This document shows, in pieces, positions 16,885 through 25,453 of a stretch of DNA of 35,901 bases (its first letter is position 1; each line of letters begins with the position of its first letter). The translations under genes and the position numbers were made by a program. Under the pieces are notes generated by a model. It searched no databases and had not been told where the DNA came from. It saw only the letters and a list, made by a program, of their open reading frames with translations. Source of the stretch: Paraglaciecola arctica (lineage in GTDB: Bacteria > Pseudomonadota > Gammaproteobacteria > Enterobacterales > Alteromonadaceae); assembly GCF_018861065.1 (NCBI RefSeq), contig NZ_JAHKQO010000028.1, forward strand, positions 85,136 to 121,036, in the 5' to 3' direction.

Positions 16885-19101
16885 TTAAAAACTATATTGT
16901 GCCCCAACCGAAAAGGTACGTGTTTTATTTGGACGAGCACCGTATGGTTGTCTACTTACAATATCTTGTTCATCGGTTAGGTTTTCGATACGCGCGAATA
17001 GTTTTAAATCGTTAGATATTTGGTAGTTACCACTCACATCCACAGTAAAACTGCCATCAGTGCGTTCGAAATCAGCACAAGAGGCTCTCACACATACTTT
17101 ATCAACATATACTCCATTGATATAAGCTGACCAACTATTCGCCTCTAAACCAATAGATAGTTGACCTTGGTTTTCTGGAATGTAAGGGATTGAATCACCG
17201 GCACTAACATCGCCGAAAAACGCCGTGTCGGCAATGTCAGTATCAAATTCACTATCGATGTAGGTATAAGTCATATTGAAAGGCACTGTTATTCCATTGA
17301 ATTCAGTGAGTTCAGTTTTTAAAACCAATTCAATACCTTGGACTGTGGCCGCGTCACCATTAAAGGCATCACCAATTTCACAATCACTGCCAGATGAAGC
17401 GGTGCATTCACCTAACAAATTGTCGTAATCACTTAGAAAATAAATGGCTTCGGCATTAAGTGTGTTATTTGCAAAGCGAAAGCCAATTTCGTAATTAATC
17501 GCTTCTTCTTCTCTCACATCTGGTGAGTTGCTTGGAGCTGTGAAACCTTTATGTGCACCTGCAACTAAGGTGAAACTCTCATCAATCTTATATAAGGCAC
17601 CTAAGCCCGGTAATACAACTTGTGTGTTGTTTTCTCGATCGTCACGAAAAGTACGTGTTTCACCATCGTTGAAACGTGTACGCTGTTGTTCGATGTCTTC
17701 GAAACGAATTCCTGGTGTTAACACCCAATTGTTAAATTCGATACGATCATAAATATGTACAGCTAGTGCTTGGGCTTCTTGGATACGATTCCCCGCATTA
17801 CCTAATTCTCCCAAGTCATTGAGATGTAATTGGCCATTAATTTGCTGATACGTACTGTTGCGTTGTAAACGGTCTTCTTCATCTTCATGTAACCTAACAC
17901 CCAGTTCTAATTGGTGTTTAACTTCACCTACAGTTTTATCCCAAAATAGGCCAAACTGAATGCCGCGAGAGAAGTATTCACGAGCATTAGAACGTATTTG
18001 AATGCTACCTTGGGCCGTATCAATTTCGCCATCTAAAATACCTTGCAGTTGATTAACGCTTACGCCATTTAAGCTTTCATTGTTATTGATTGCTGATATG
18101 ACATTGGACCAACTACTACTAGAAAAGTCTTGGGCATTTTCACTACCGTCCAAATCAATGCCTTCGGTTTTAAACCAGTTACGTTCATGTTGGTTGTTAT
18201 AGACAGTTGCGGTGATGTTCATATTTTTGTTGATTTCATAACCATAACGCAGAATTACTTGGCTATGTTCGGTGCTAATATTATCTAACTCAGACAAGCC
18301 ATAACGTCTCGTACTGTTTTGTCGAAAGTCTTTGTCTGTTAACCCTAAATAGCTCTGCTCTGAGTCTTGGTCAGTAACTTGTAGTTTTAACGCAACGCTG
18401 TGGGCCGAACCGCTAGGTGCATAAGTTACCTTTGCCGTTAAGTCGGTAACGTCCAAACCTGTATTACTGTTACTGCGGTCAATATCTTGAAAACCATCCG
18501 ATTGCCATTGGTGGGCCTCAATTAAATAACCCAAACCATTGTCGCGTGTATCGCCAACGTTTGCGTGTAAACGATAGGTTGCGTCTTGGGCCGCTTCTAA
18601 CGTGACCTGCCCACCTTGGGTTTCGGGAATAGGCGTAGACACCATATTTAGTGCGCCACCAATTGTGTAAGGCCCCTGGGTAATAGCGGCTGGTCCTTTC
18701 ACTACCTCAACTGCACTCATGCGGCCCATAGTAGGAAAGTAGTAAGCTGATGGAGCAGAGTAGGGCGCAGGAGCAATCAATATATTGTCTTCAAGTAAGG
18801 TGATTCTGCCACTACGCTCAGTTGCCACTCCTCGGATGCTAATATTGGGGCGTAATCCATAGCCGTCTTCTACTTGAACGGATACGCCAGGGATCTGGCG
18901 AACAACTCTTTGAATATCGCTGTAAACAAACTTAGCTAACTCTTCTTCAGCAATATATTGAGCAGCACCAGTCGCAGCTTGTGCATTGCTGGTGTTGCCA
19001 TAAATAGTGACTGTTTCGTCAGCTGTCTTAGGAGAATCGGCAAGCGCACCATTTACCATACTTACAAAGGTAATGGAGGAGGCTAGGATACTTTTTTTCA
19101 T
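16885..19101 (-). CDS. TonB-dependent outer-membrane receptor, FecA-like, iron regulated
   Basis: A 738-residue receptor with a signal peptide (1-21, ending GALA), a TonB-box-like segment ETVTIYG (~29-35), a plug (~37-150: IQRVVRQIPGVSVQ, NISIRGV, VEVVKGPAAITQGP) and a 22-strand barrel ending in aromatic QYSF. The plug and overall style are closest to the FecA (ferric dicitrate/siderophore) group. The extracellular loops contain two cysteine pairs (CTASSGSDC and CVRASC), unusual but compatible with loop disulfides. A Fur box overlaps the promoter, so iron uptake is likely. No fecIR-type regulators or inner-membrane uptake genes lie nearby. The exact ligand is not determinable. Confidence 0.92.
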   Translation of the reverse strand: MKKSILASSITFVSMVNGALADSPKTADETVTIYGNTSNAQAATGAAQYIAEEELAKFVYSDIQRVVRQIPGVSVQVEDGYGLRPNISIRGVATERSGRITLLEDNILIAPAPYSAPSAYYFPTMGRMSAVEVVKGPAAITQGPYTIGGALNMVSTPIPETQGGQVTLEAAQDATYRLHANVGDTRDNGLGYLIEAHQWQSDGFQDIDRSNSNTGLDVTDLTAKVTYAPSGSAHSVALKLQVTDQDSEQSYLGLTDKDFRQNSTRRYGLSELDNISTEHSQVILRYGYEINKNMNITATVYNNQHERNWFKTEGIDLDGSENAQDFSSSSWSNVISAINNNESLNGVSVNQLQGILDGEIDTAQGSIQIRSNAREYFSRGIQFGLFWDKTVGEVKHQLELGVRLHEDEEDRLQRNSTYQQINGQLHLNDLGELGNAGNRIQEAQALAVHIYDRIEFNNWVLTPGIRFEDIEQQRTRFNDGETRTFRDDRENNTQVVLPGLGALYKIDESFTLVAGAHKGFTAPSNSPDVREEEAINYEIGFRFANNTLNAEAIYFLSDYDNLLGECTASSGSDCEIGDAFNGDAATVQGIELVLKTELTEFNGITVPFNMTYTYIDSEFDTDIADTAFFGDVSAGDSIPYIPENQGQLSIGLEANSWSAYINGVYVDKVCVRASCADFERTDGSFTVDVSGNYQISNDLKLFARIENLTDEQDIVSRQPYGARPNKTRTFSVGAQYSF

Positions 19102-19171
19102 TAATTAACTACCTTTACATCCACTAAGGATAAATCGTATACGGAACTGCATATAGGGATTAAAGGGTAAG

Positions 19172-19208
19172 GAAATATAAATTCAAATGCAAATCATTCT
19201 CAATAATG
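19172..19208 (-). promoter_or_regulatory. Fur box overlapping the receptor promoter
   Basis: On the minus strand TGAGAATGATTTGCA (19202-19188) matches the 7-1-7 Fur core TGATAATNATTATCA at 11 of 14 informative bases. It overlaps a -35-like TTGAGA that is followed 18 bases later by TATATT. Position about 90 bases upstream of the start codon. Fur binding is inferred from the motif. Confidence 0.75.
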
Positions 19209-19338
19209 CGTGAGTTTTTTGAAAGGGGGGCAAAGACATCAAAACTCCTAAGACACTATGTTCGGAGGCCTAAAAGAAGAGGATTCAAGTAAATTAGCAG
19301 AGCCGTGACCTCTCAAGTCTTATAACAACACAAAATCA

Positions 19339-21390
19339 CTAAACAAATTTTTCTAACATTGAATACAGTATAGATTGCTCAACTGGTTTAGATAAATACT
19401 CATTCATACCGCTGGCAAAACACTTATCACGCTCTCCAGACATGGCATTGGCAGTTAACGCAATAATGGGAATGGATGCCACGGGTGAGGATAACTGTCT
19501 AATAAGCTTAGATGCTTGGTAACCATCCATATTGGGCATTTGGCAGTCCATTAAAATTAACGAAAAAGAGCGATTGAGTTTAGTTTCATGCTCAAGTATG
19601 GCCAAAGCCTCGACTCCATCATTGACAACTTCATGTGGAATATTTCGTTGCTTTAGCATTTCGCATATCACCACCTGATTAATCTCATTGTCTTCAACCA
19701 CTAATACTCTAAGCTGGCTAAGATCGATGTTTTCAGATAAGGCTTTAGATACATCTGAAACTTGGCTTTCAGCATTGCGAACTTCAATATTAATTTTTGC
19801 TGTAAAGAGACTGCCTTGGTTTAAGTTACTTTCAACACTCACATCTCCACCCATTAACTGGCAAATTTTCCGGGTGATAGACAGTCCGAGTCCTGTACCA
19901 CCATATTTGCGGGTGGTGGATTTGTCGGCTTGATTAAAGGGGGAAAATAGCAGAGCTTGCTGCTCTTCTGTGATCCCCACTCCGGTATCTCGCACTGTTA
20001 GGGTTAACGTGGCTTGATTGTTATCATGTAAGGTTAACTGAGGGGTCACTATTACCTGGCCTCGCGGTGTAAACTTAATGGCATTAGACAGTAAATTTGA
20101 GCAAATTTGCCGTAGCCTAGTGGGGTCGGTGATGGCTATGATATTTTGAATTGAATCAAACTCTTTAATGACTTCTAATGATTTTTCATTTACTAAAGGG
20201 GTAAAAATATCGACACAATTATTTAATAGTTGATTGAGGTTTACTGGTAAACTTTCTAGGGTCAATTGACCAGAATCCACTTTAGTAAAGTCTAAAATAT
20301 CACTGACAATACCTAACAACGATTTTGCACTATCTGTAGCCAATTCTAAAAAGTGCTGTTGTTCAGAGGTTAACTCCGAGCCTTCTAATATTTGCAGCAT
20401 ACCTAGTACACCGTTAATAGGGGTACGAATTTCGTGACTCATATTGGCCAAAAATAAACTGCGGGATTCTAATGCCAATGAGAGTTCTTTGTGTCTCGTT
20501 TCTAATTGAACTCGCGAGTTAACCTGTTCGGTAATATCTTGAAAAGCACCGATTAGCCTTACACATTGTCCGTCTTCAAATTCGGCTCTTCCCTTAGACG
20601 CTACCCACTTGGCTTTGCCTTTTTGGGTAACAATCTCAAACTCGCCAGAAAAATGACCACCCTGTTCTATTATCCTATTTACGAACAAAGTAATTCGCTC
20701 TCGACTCTCTCCCTCTTTATAGAAATTTATGCCACTTTCTAGAGTTGGTTCGAAATCGTCGTCTACTTCGTGGATTTTTTTGGTTTCTTTAGACCAATAG
20801 ATTTTTTCATTAATGAGATCAACTTCCCAAGCCCCCACACCCGCCAATTGGCCCATTTGTTCCAATATATCTTGTTGGCGCGCCATGCGTTTTTGTTGCT
20901 GTTGCAGTAATGTGAGCTTTTCATTCCGAGCCATTTCATTACCGACCCAGTGTGACAGTAACTCTACAAATTCATGCTCTGCGTCACTAAATGGCTGTTG
21001 CCGGGCAGCGCTAGCCGAAAAGTTAATCGTGCCAAAACGTTTACCTTCAACTAAAAGTGGAGCGCCAATATAACTCTCTAAACCAAAGTTTATATAACAT
21101 GGGTGCTGGGCAATACGACTCTTACCTGCATGATGAAACGAAAGCGCTTGATCGGTGGCTAAGGTATGTAAGCAATATGTTTCGCCAACAGGAAAAATGG
21201 TGCCCGTCAGTAGAGAGTCGTCAGGAGAGAGGCCGTAGCGCACTATGTACTCGTCATCTTTTATTTCGCTTATGATAGCTAATTCAAGCTGAAAAAAATC
21301 TAACCCAAACTTTAATAACGCACCCATCTTTTGCTCATGAGACAAATTACTATCTGAGGTAATTTGGTACAAGCCGTTAAGGTTTGGCAT
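19339..21390 (-). CDS. GAF-PAS hybrid sensor histidine kinase with C-terminal receiver
   Basis: A 683-residue cytoplasmic protein: GAF domain (~15-155), short coiled coil (~157-180), PAS with PAC (~185-290), HisKA with H319 in [13 protein letters not shown], HATPase (~430-550; [23 protein letters not shown]) and a receiver domain (~566-683) with D615 in [13 protein letters not shown] and K667-like SKP. There is no transmembrane segment, so the signal is intracellular. It lacks a phosphotransfer (HPt) domain and no cognate regulator or HPt gene is adjacent, so output must go elsewhere in the genome. The start is ATG 21390 behind AAGGAG. Monocistronic. Confidence 0.93.
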   Translation of the reverse strand: MPNLNGLYQITSDSNLSHEQKMGALLKFGLDFFQLELAIISEIKDDEYIVRYGLSPDDSLLTGTIFPVGETYCLHTLATDQALSFHHAGKSRIAQHPCYINFGLESYIGAPLLVEGKRFGTINFSASAARQQPFSDAEHEFVELLSHWVGNEMARNEKLTLLQQQQKRMARQQDILEQMGQLAGVGAWEVDLINEKIYWSKETKKIHEVDDDFEPTLESGINFYKEGESRERITLFVNRIIEQGGHFSGEFEIVTQKGKAKWVASKGRAEFEDGQCVRLIGAFQDITEQVNSRVQLETRHKELSLALESRSLFLANMSHEIRTPINGVLGMLQILEGSELTSEQQHFLELATDSAKSLLGIVSDILDFTKVDSGQLTLESLPVNLNQLLNNCVDIFTPLVNEKSLEVIKEFDSIQNIIAITDPTRLRQICSNLLSNAIKFTPRGQVIVTPQLTLHDNNQATLTLTVRDTGVGITEEQQALLFSPFNQADKSTTRKYGGTGLGLSITRKICQLMGGDVSVESNLNQGSLFTAKINIEVRNAESQVSDVSKALSENIDLSQLRVLVVEDNEINQVVICEMLKQRNIPHEVVNDGVEALAILEHETKLNRSFSLILMDCQMPNMDGYQASKLIRQLSSPVASIPIIALTANAMSGERDKCFASGMNEYLSKPVEQSILYSMLEKFV

Positions 21391-21566
21391 AGGTGTTACT
21401 CCTTAAGCAAGTAATAGGATACCCACTTTAATACTGTACTTTTTTGATTTGCAGAGATTTCTGTCTGCAAACTATATAGTGTTAATCGGTGGCTGCAAAA
21501 TCAAATTCACTATTCATCTATATCGATTCAAGCGGCAATATGCCGCACATATCTAAATACACTCAT

Positions 21567-21596
21567 AAAAAAACCGACATTAGAGTCGGTTTTTTG
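21567..21596. terminator. Bidirectional-looking terminator after the M1 aminopeptidase gene
   Basis: A7-CCGAC (21567-21578) pairs with GTCGG-T6 (21585-21595) around ATTAGA. It lies 26 bases beyond the peptidase stop on the minus strand and is followed there by a T run. Confidence 0.9.
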
Positions 21597-21621
21597 TTTC
21601 AAATCAAAATATTTTGAGGTA

Positions 21622-24213
21622 TTAGTTTTGGGTCGCTTGTTGCTGAGTAGCTTGCTGCAAATAATGGTTAAAATTAGTTTGATTCGCTTGTTTTAACGAT
21701 AAGCACAATTTGGCGCTGTAATTGGCAATATCATAACTGCGAGCCATGCCCTCAAAATTGGCTTTTTTGTCCTTGTAGAATTTTTCAGCAAGTTGGATGT
21801 TGCTCGCATTACAAGAGGTTGAGAAATACTCTGGCATTCTGGCAATATGGAAAGCGGGCATTTTTTTAGATAAAGCATCAAAGTTCTTATCTAACCAAGC
21901 GTAGAATAGTGTTTTATCATCCAAACTACTCATCGCGACATATACGTTAGTAATAGCATTGGCCGGGCTAACATGATCAGATAGAGCAAAATCTAGGGCT
22001 TTTTCTACCTGCTGCTCTTCAGTGAAAATCATCGCTCGACTGACCGTTCCTCTAATATTCGCATCAGTATTGGCAATATAGAAATCTCGTAGAATGGTAA
22101 ACCAATCTTGTTGACTAAATCGCGCCATGTTACGTAAGGCTCTAGTGGCGATACTTCTAGGAACACTAGTCGGGTCTTTCAGATATTGGTTGGCAAGTTC
22201 TGAACTGATTTTTTCCACCTGTGGGGTATTAGCATAACGACTTAAAATACCGTATACAGCGCCTCGTAAACGGGTGGTGTCTGTCGAATCGTTAGGTTGA
22301 TCTTCGACACCTAAACGTTCAAACCACGGCATCAGCTTTTTGGCCGCAAATTGACCGAACATGGCTTCATTGTCTTTATCTACTAAATATAAGAAGTCAT
22401 TCAAAGTACTAACAACCGCGCTGCCAATCATTGGATCTTTGTCATCAACTAAGGTATCCATCACTGCCATTAAATCAGCTAATTCTATTTTGCCCGCTGA
22501 AAACAGTGCTTGAGTATTGTATAAAAGTGATTTTTTCTCACGAACGTTTAAAACTGATACGTCTTCTAACAAGGCTGTAAGTTGTTCTGGTGATACTTTC
22601 CAGCGCATATACCCCATGGCGTTTTCGTTAGGGAAAATCCAATCTGCTTCAGAGAGCTCACTGACTGTCGTTTGGGCTGAGTTAAGGAACAAATTAGTAC
22701 GCGATATTTTACCGTTTTTCTTATAACTGATGGCAAGAGGCACAATCCAAGTTTGTTCTTGTACTTCTGCACCTTTTAGATGATAACGAGATTGGCTAAC
22801 CTCACCATTTGCTGCAAATTCGACCAACGGATAACTTGGTTGTTCGAGGTAGGTTTTCATCATTGCGGGTACATCGAAATCAGCAACAGTAGATAGCACT
22901 TCCCATAAATCATCTGCTTGGGCATTCTTAAATGCGTTGTTTTTCATGTACTTTTGAATGCCTTTCTGAAAGGGCTTTTCACCCACTAAAGACTCGATAA
23001 GTTGCAAAATAGACTCGCCTTTACTGTAATTTAAGCCAAGGCCATCCATTACATCTGTTTGACTTTTTACAATCTTTTTAACCGGTTTAACAGTAGGGCT
23101 AGCATCGGCACCAAATGCGCCTTCTTGTACCAATTGCCCTTTGAAGTTTTGCTCTGGGTATAACTCCATCATGACTTTGCTGGCCATCCATGAGGCAAAG
23201 GCTTCGTTTAACCATAGGTCATCCCACCATGCCATGGTTACTAAGTTTCCGTACCACATATGGGCCAATTCGTGGGCAATCACATTCAATGTGCTACTTT
23301 GTTCGGCTAAGCGAGGTTCGTCTTCTAGTAATAACAAACTGCTGCGGTAAGTCACTAAACCAACATTTTCCATGGCCCCAAAAGTAAAGTTAGGTACGGC
23401 TACAAAGTCTAATTTTTCATAGGGGTACGCCGAGCCAAAGTAGTTTTCTAAACTCTGTAAAATCCCAGCGGTATGTTTGGCTGCAAACTTAGTTCGCTGC
23501 GCCTGACCTTTAGGTGTGTATATTTTTCCCGGAACGCTTAAATTGGGGATATCGTAAGAGTCTAACTCTCCCACTGCTAGTGCAATTAAATAAGTGGGCA
23601 TAGGTTTAGTTTTGTTAAATTCTACTGTCTGCCAGCCGTCTTTGACTGTGCGTTTTTTAACTAATGTATTCGACAACACTGTGTGTTTTTCAGGAGACTT
23701 TATTGTCATCTGATAAGGTATTTTAAAGCCAGGCTCGTCAAAACTTGGAAATGCCCGTCTAGCGTACATATCTTCAAATTGTGTAAAGATATAGTTCAGA
23801 CCTTCAAACTTCGACAAATACATACCATCTGAAGAGGTATTAAATTTACCGTTAAATATTATATGCAATTTATAACGATTAGCCGCTATATTTCGGCTTG
23901 CTTTGCCGTGCTGAATCTCGTAGTCATGAGAGGTCACAGTTAGTGGTATTTTGGTGTCTCCATTGCTTAAGTACGCTTCTTGAATATTGAGATCTTTTTG
24001 GTAAAAACCAATGGTATCTGTTGCCTTGGTCACATCGATCGTAATAGTGGTTTCACCACTAAATGTTGGACTGTCTGGGTCAATTTTTAGCGTAATTTGT
24101 TGAAAACTAGGTTTGATAAATGTCGATAGGCGAAATGCGCTTTCTTTGGCATAGCTGCTGACTGAAACAGTCAAACTTAGCAATAACCATACACACAAAT
24201 TTTTAATAACCAT
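21622..24213 (-). CDS. Secreted M1-family zinc aminopeptidase
   Basis: An 863-residue gluzincin with a signal peptide (1-22, ending SSYA before KES), so periplasmic or exported. The N-terminal saddle domain is followed by the substrate motif GAMEN (279-283), the zinc motif HELAH (314-318) and the third ligand E337 in LNEAFASW. The C-terminal half is the ERAP1_C/APN helical domain. It trims N-terminal residues from peptides. E. coli PepN is cytoplasmic and differs; this looks like the exported aminopeptidase N of marine gammaproteobacteria, probably used to digest external peptides. Monocistronic with its own terminator; divergent from the next gene. Confidence 0.93.
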   Translation of the reverse strand: MVIKNLCVWLLLSLTVSVSSYAKESAFRLSTFIKPSFQQITLKIDPDSPTFSGETTITIDVTKATDTIGFYQKDLNIQEAYLSNGDTKIPLTVTSHDYEIQHGKASRNIAANRYKLHIIFNGKFNTSSDGMYLSKFEGLNYIFTQFEDMYARRAFPSFDEPGFKIPYQMTIKSPEKHTVLSNTLVKKRTVKDGWQTVEFNKTKPMPTYLIALAVGELDSYDIPNLSVPGKIYTPKGQAQRTKFAAKHTAGILQSLENYFGSAYPYEKLDFVAVPNFTFGAMENVGLVTYRSSLLLLEDEPRLAEQSSTLNVIAHELAHMWYGNLVTMAWWDDLWLNEAFASWMASKVMMELYPEQNFKGQLVQEGAFGADASPTVKPVKKIVKSQTDVMDGLGLNYSKGESILQLIESLVGEKPFQKGIQKYMKNNAFKNAQADDLWEVLSTVADFDVPAMMKTYLEQPSYPLVEFAANGEVSQSRYHLKGAEVQEQTWIVPLAISYKKNGKISRTNLFLNSAQTTVSELSEADWIFPNENAMGYMRWKVSPEQLTALLEDVSVLNVREKKSLLYNTQALFSAGKIELADLMAVMDTLVDDKDPMIGSAVVSTLNDFLYLVDKDNEAMFGQFAAKKLMPWFERLGVEDQPNDSTDTTRLRGAVYGILSRYANTPQVEKISSELANQYLKDPTSVPRSIATRALRNMARFSQQDWFTILRDFYIANTDANIRGTVSRAMIFTEEQQVEKALDFALSDHVSPANAITNVYVAMSSLDDKTLFYAWLDKNFDALSKKMPAFHIARMPEYFSTSCNASNIQLAEKFYKDKKANFEGMARSYDIANYSAKLCLSLKQANQTNFNHYLQQATQQQATQN

Positions 24214-24481
24214 GATTTTTTCCTGAAGTGTTTTTATAGTGAGTCACTGATTTGAGAGCTGGCACCCTAATCAAATTGTTGAAAAAAGCAATCTAGAAAA
24301 GGTTAACAAATGTGTACGTAGAATGATGAAAAAGGCTGGAGACGAATGAAATCAAGGTATGAGTTTTGTTTTTTGATTTACGTTTTTTGGGATATCAGGC
24401 TAATTCATTGATCGCTGATTTAAGGCGACATATTCTGAAGGCTTGGTTCAGAAACCTTACTTATTTTTAAAGGAGTTAACT

Positions 24482-25333
24482 ATGTCGCCATGTAAACTAA
24501 TATTTTTGAGTTCTATTTTAGTCATTTTGACTAGCTTAGTGCAGGCCAAAGAAGTGCAGCACAAAGCGCAATTAGGACAGTTTAATATTGAGAAAGATCT
24601 GTTATTAGCTCAATTTGATAGTAAGACAGATGTTGATGATATTCATTCAATTGCAGCAACAGCCACAATGCTTGCAGATAAAAGGTTTCAAAAGGTCAAT
24701 TACATTGCTGTAGCTGGCGCTTACGGCGACCAAGACGGTTTATATGTACCTGCACCTAAACTGTTTGAATTATCTTTCAAGCAGCGCTGGGTCAACGCAC
24801 ATACTCAATACGAACAAGCACTTAAGGTTGTAAGTGGTGAAGTGGCTGCAACCTTGAAAAATTCAGGAAACATTTGGATCGCCGAAGCGGGGCAATCCAA
24901 TTTTACAGCAGATGTTATTCGCACCATTAAACAACATCACCCAAGCGTGGATACAAAAACACGAATACATGTAGTTCAACACAGTGATTGGAATGAGGAT
25001 TCTGCCAACCCAGTTGATTTAGCTTACACACAAGCAAACTCGGCTTATCATAAAATTCCTGACGGCAATGCGAAGAATAATGGCACTCCCGGGTTTAAGT
25101 CTGATCACATGCCCGATTGGCGCAAATATGTTTCTGACCCCCAACTCGTTAACATATGGGAGTTAGCGCTTAATATCGCCGATAAATATAACGGGGTTGA
25201 AGGGCGTTACAACAATCCAGCTGTTGCCAAAGGAGGAATAGACTTTTCTGACGTATCTGAAATTTGCTGGATATTTGGTTTTGCAATGCTTGAGGATGAC
25301 AATGCGTTTTTTAAAGAATTTGCACAAGAATGA
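24482..25333 (+). CDS. Secreted protein with nucleoside-hydrolase-like fold features, function unknown
   Basis: A 283-residue precursor with a signal peptide (1-22, VQA before KE). Mature residues 46-53 read DSKTDVDD, which resembles the calcium-binding DxDxxxDD of nucleoside hydrolases (usually DTDPGIDD). Further on are IAVAGAYGDQDG, IWIAEAGQSNFTADV (~131-145) and the C-terminal GGIDFSDVSE, where nucleoside hydrolases place another metal Asp. I do not recognise a characterised family member. It may be an extracytoplasmic glycoside or nucleoside hydrolase relative. The start is ATG 24482 behind AAGGAG; an upstream TTG at 24443 would spoil the signal peptide. Single gene, divergent from the M1 peptidase. 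Confidence 0.75.
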   Translation: MSPCKLIFLSSILVILTSLVQAKEVQHKAQLGQFNIEKDLLLAQFDSKTDVDDIHSIAATATMLADKRFQKVNYIAVAGAYGDQDGLYVPAPKLFELSFKQRWVNAHTQYEQALKVVSGEVAATLKNSGNIWIAEAGQSNFTADVIRTIKQHHPSVDTKTRIHVVQHSDWNEDSANPVDLAYTQANSAYHKIPDGNAKNNGTPGFKSDHMPDWRKYVSDPQLVNIWELALNIADKYNGVEGRYNNPAVAKGGIDFSDVSEICWIFGFAMLEDDNAFFKEFAQE

Positions 25334-25350
25334 GATTGGAGAGCGACGCA

Positions 25351-25399
25351 GGAGATAGGAGATAGGAGATAGGAGATAGTAAATAGAAGATAGTCAGTA
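25351..25399 (+). repeat. Heptamer tandem repeat (GGAGATA)
   Basis: Four exact copies of GGAGATA (25351-25378) are followed by three decayed copies (GTAAATA, GAAGATA, GTCAGTA). It lies between the stop of the secreted-protein gene and the convergent terminator, so slippage would not alter any protein. Confidence 0.85.
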
Positions 25400-25417
25400 G
25401 ATGGATGCGAAGAAAAG

Positions 25418-25449
25418 AAAGCCTAGGCGTGGTTTACGCCCAGGCTTTT
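25418..25449. terminator. Bidirectional terminator between convergent genes
   Basis: AAAGCCT-A-GGCG (25418-25429) pairs with CGCC-C-AGGCTTT (25438-25449) with one internal mismatch and a T-rich exit. It separates the secreted-protein gene from the acyl-CoA ligase gene. Confidence 0.85.
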
Positions 25450-25453
25450 AGGA

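Noticed and set aside
24256-24273. TGGCAC on the plus strand upstream of the secreted-protein gene as a sigma-54 promoter
   Set aside because: The -12 TTGC is absent at the required 5-base spacing.
25351-25399. Heptamer array considered as a CRISPR
   Set aside because: Units are 7 bases, directly adjacent, with no spacers.
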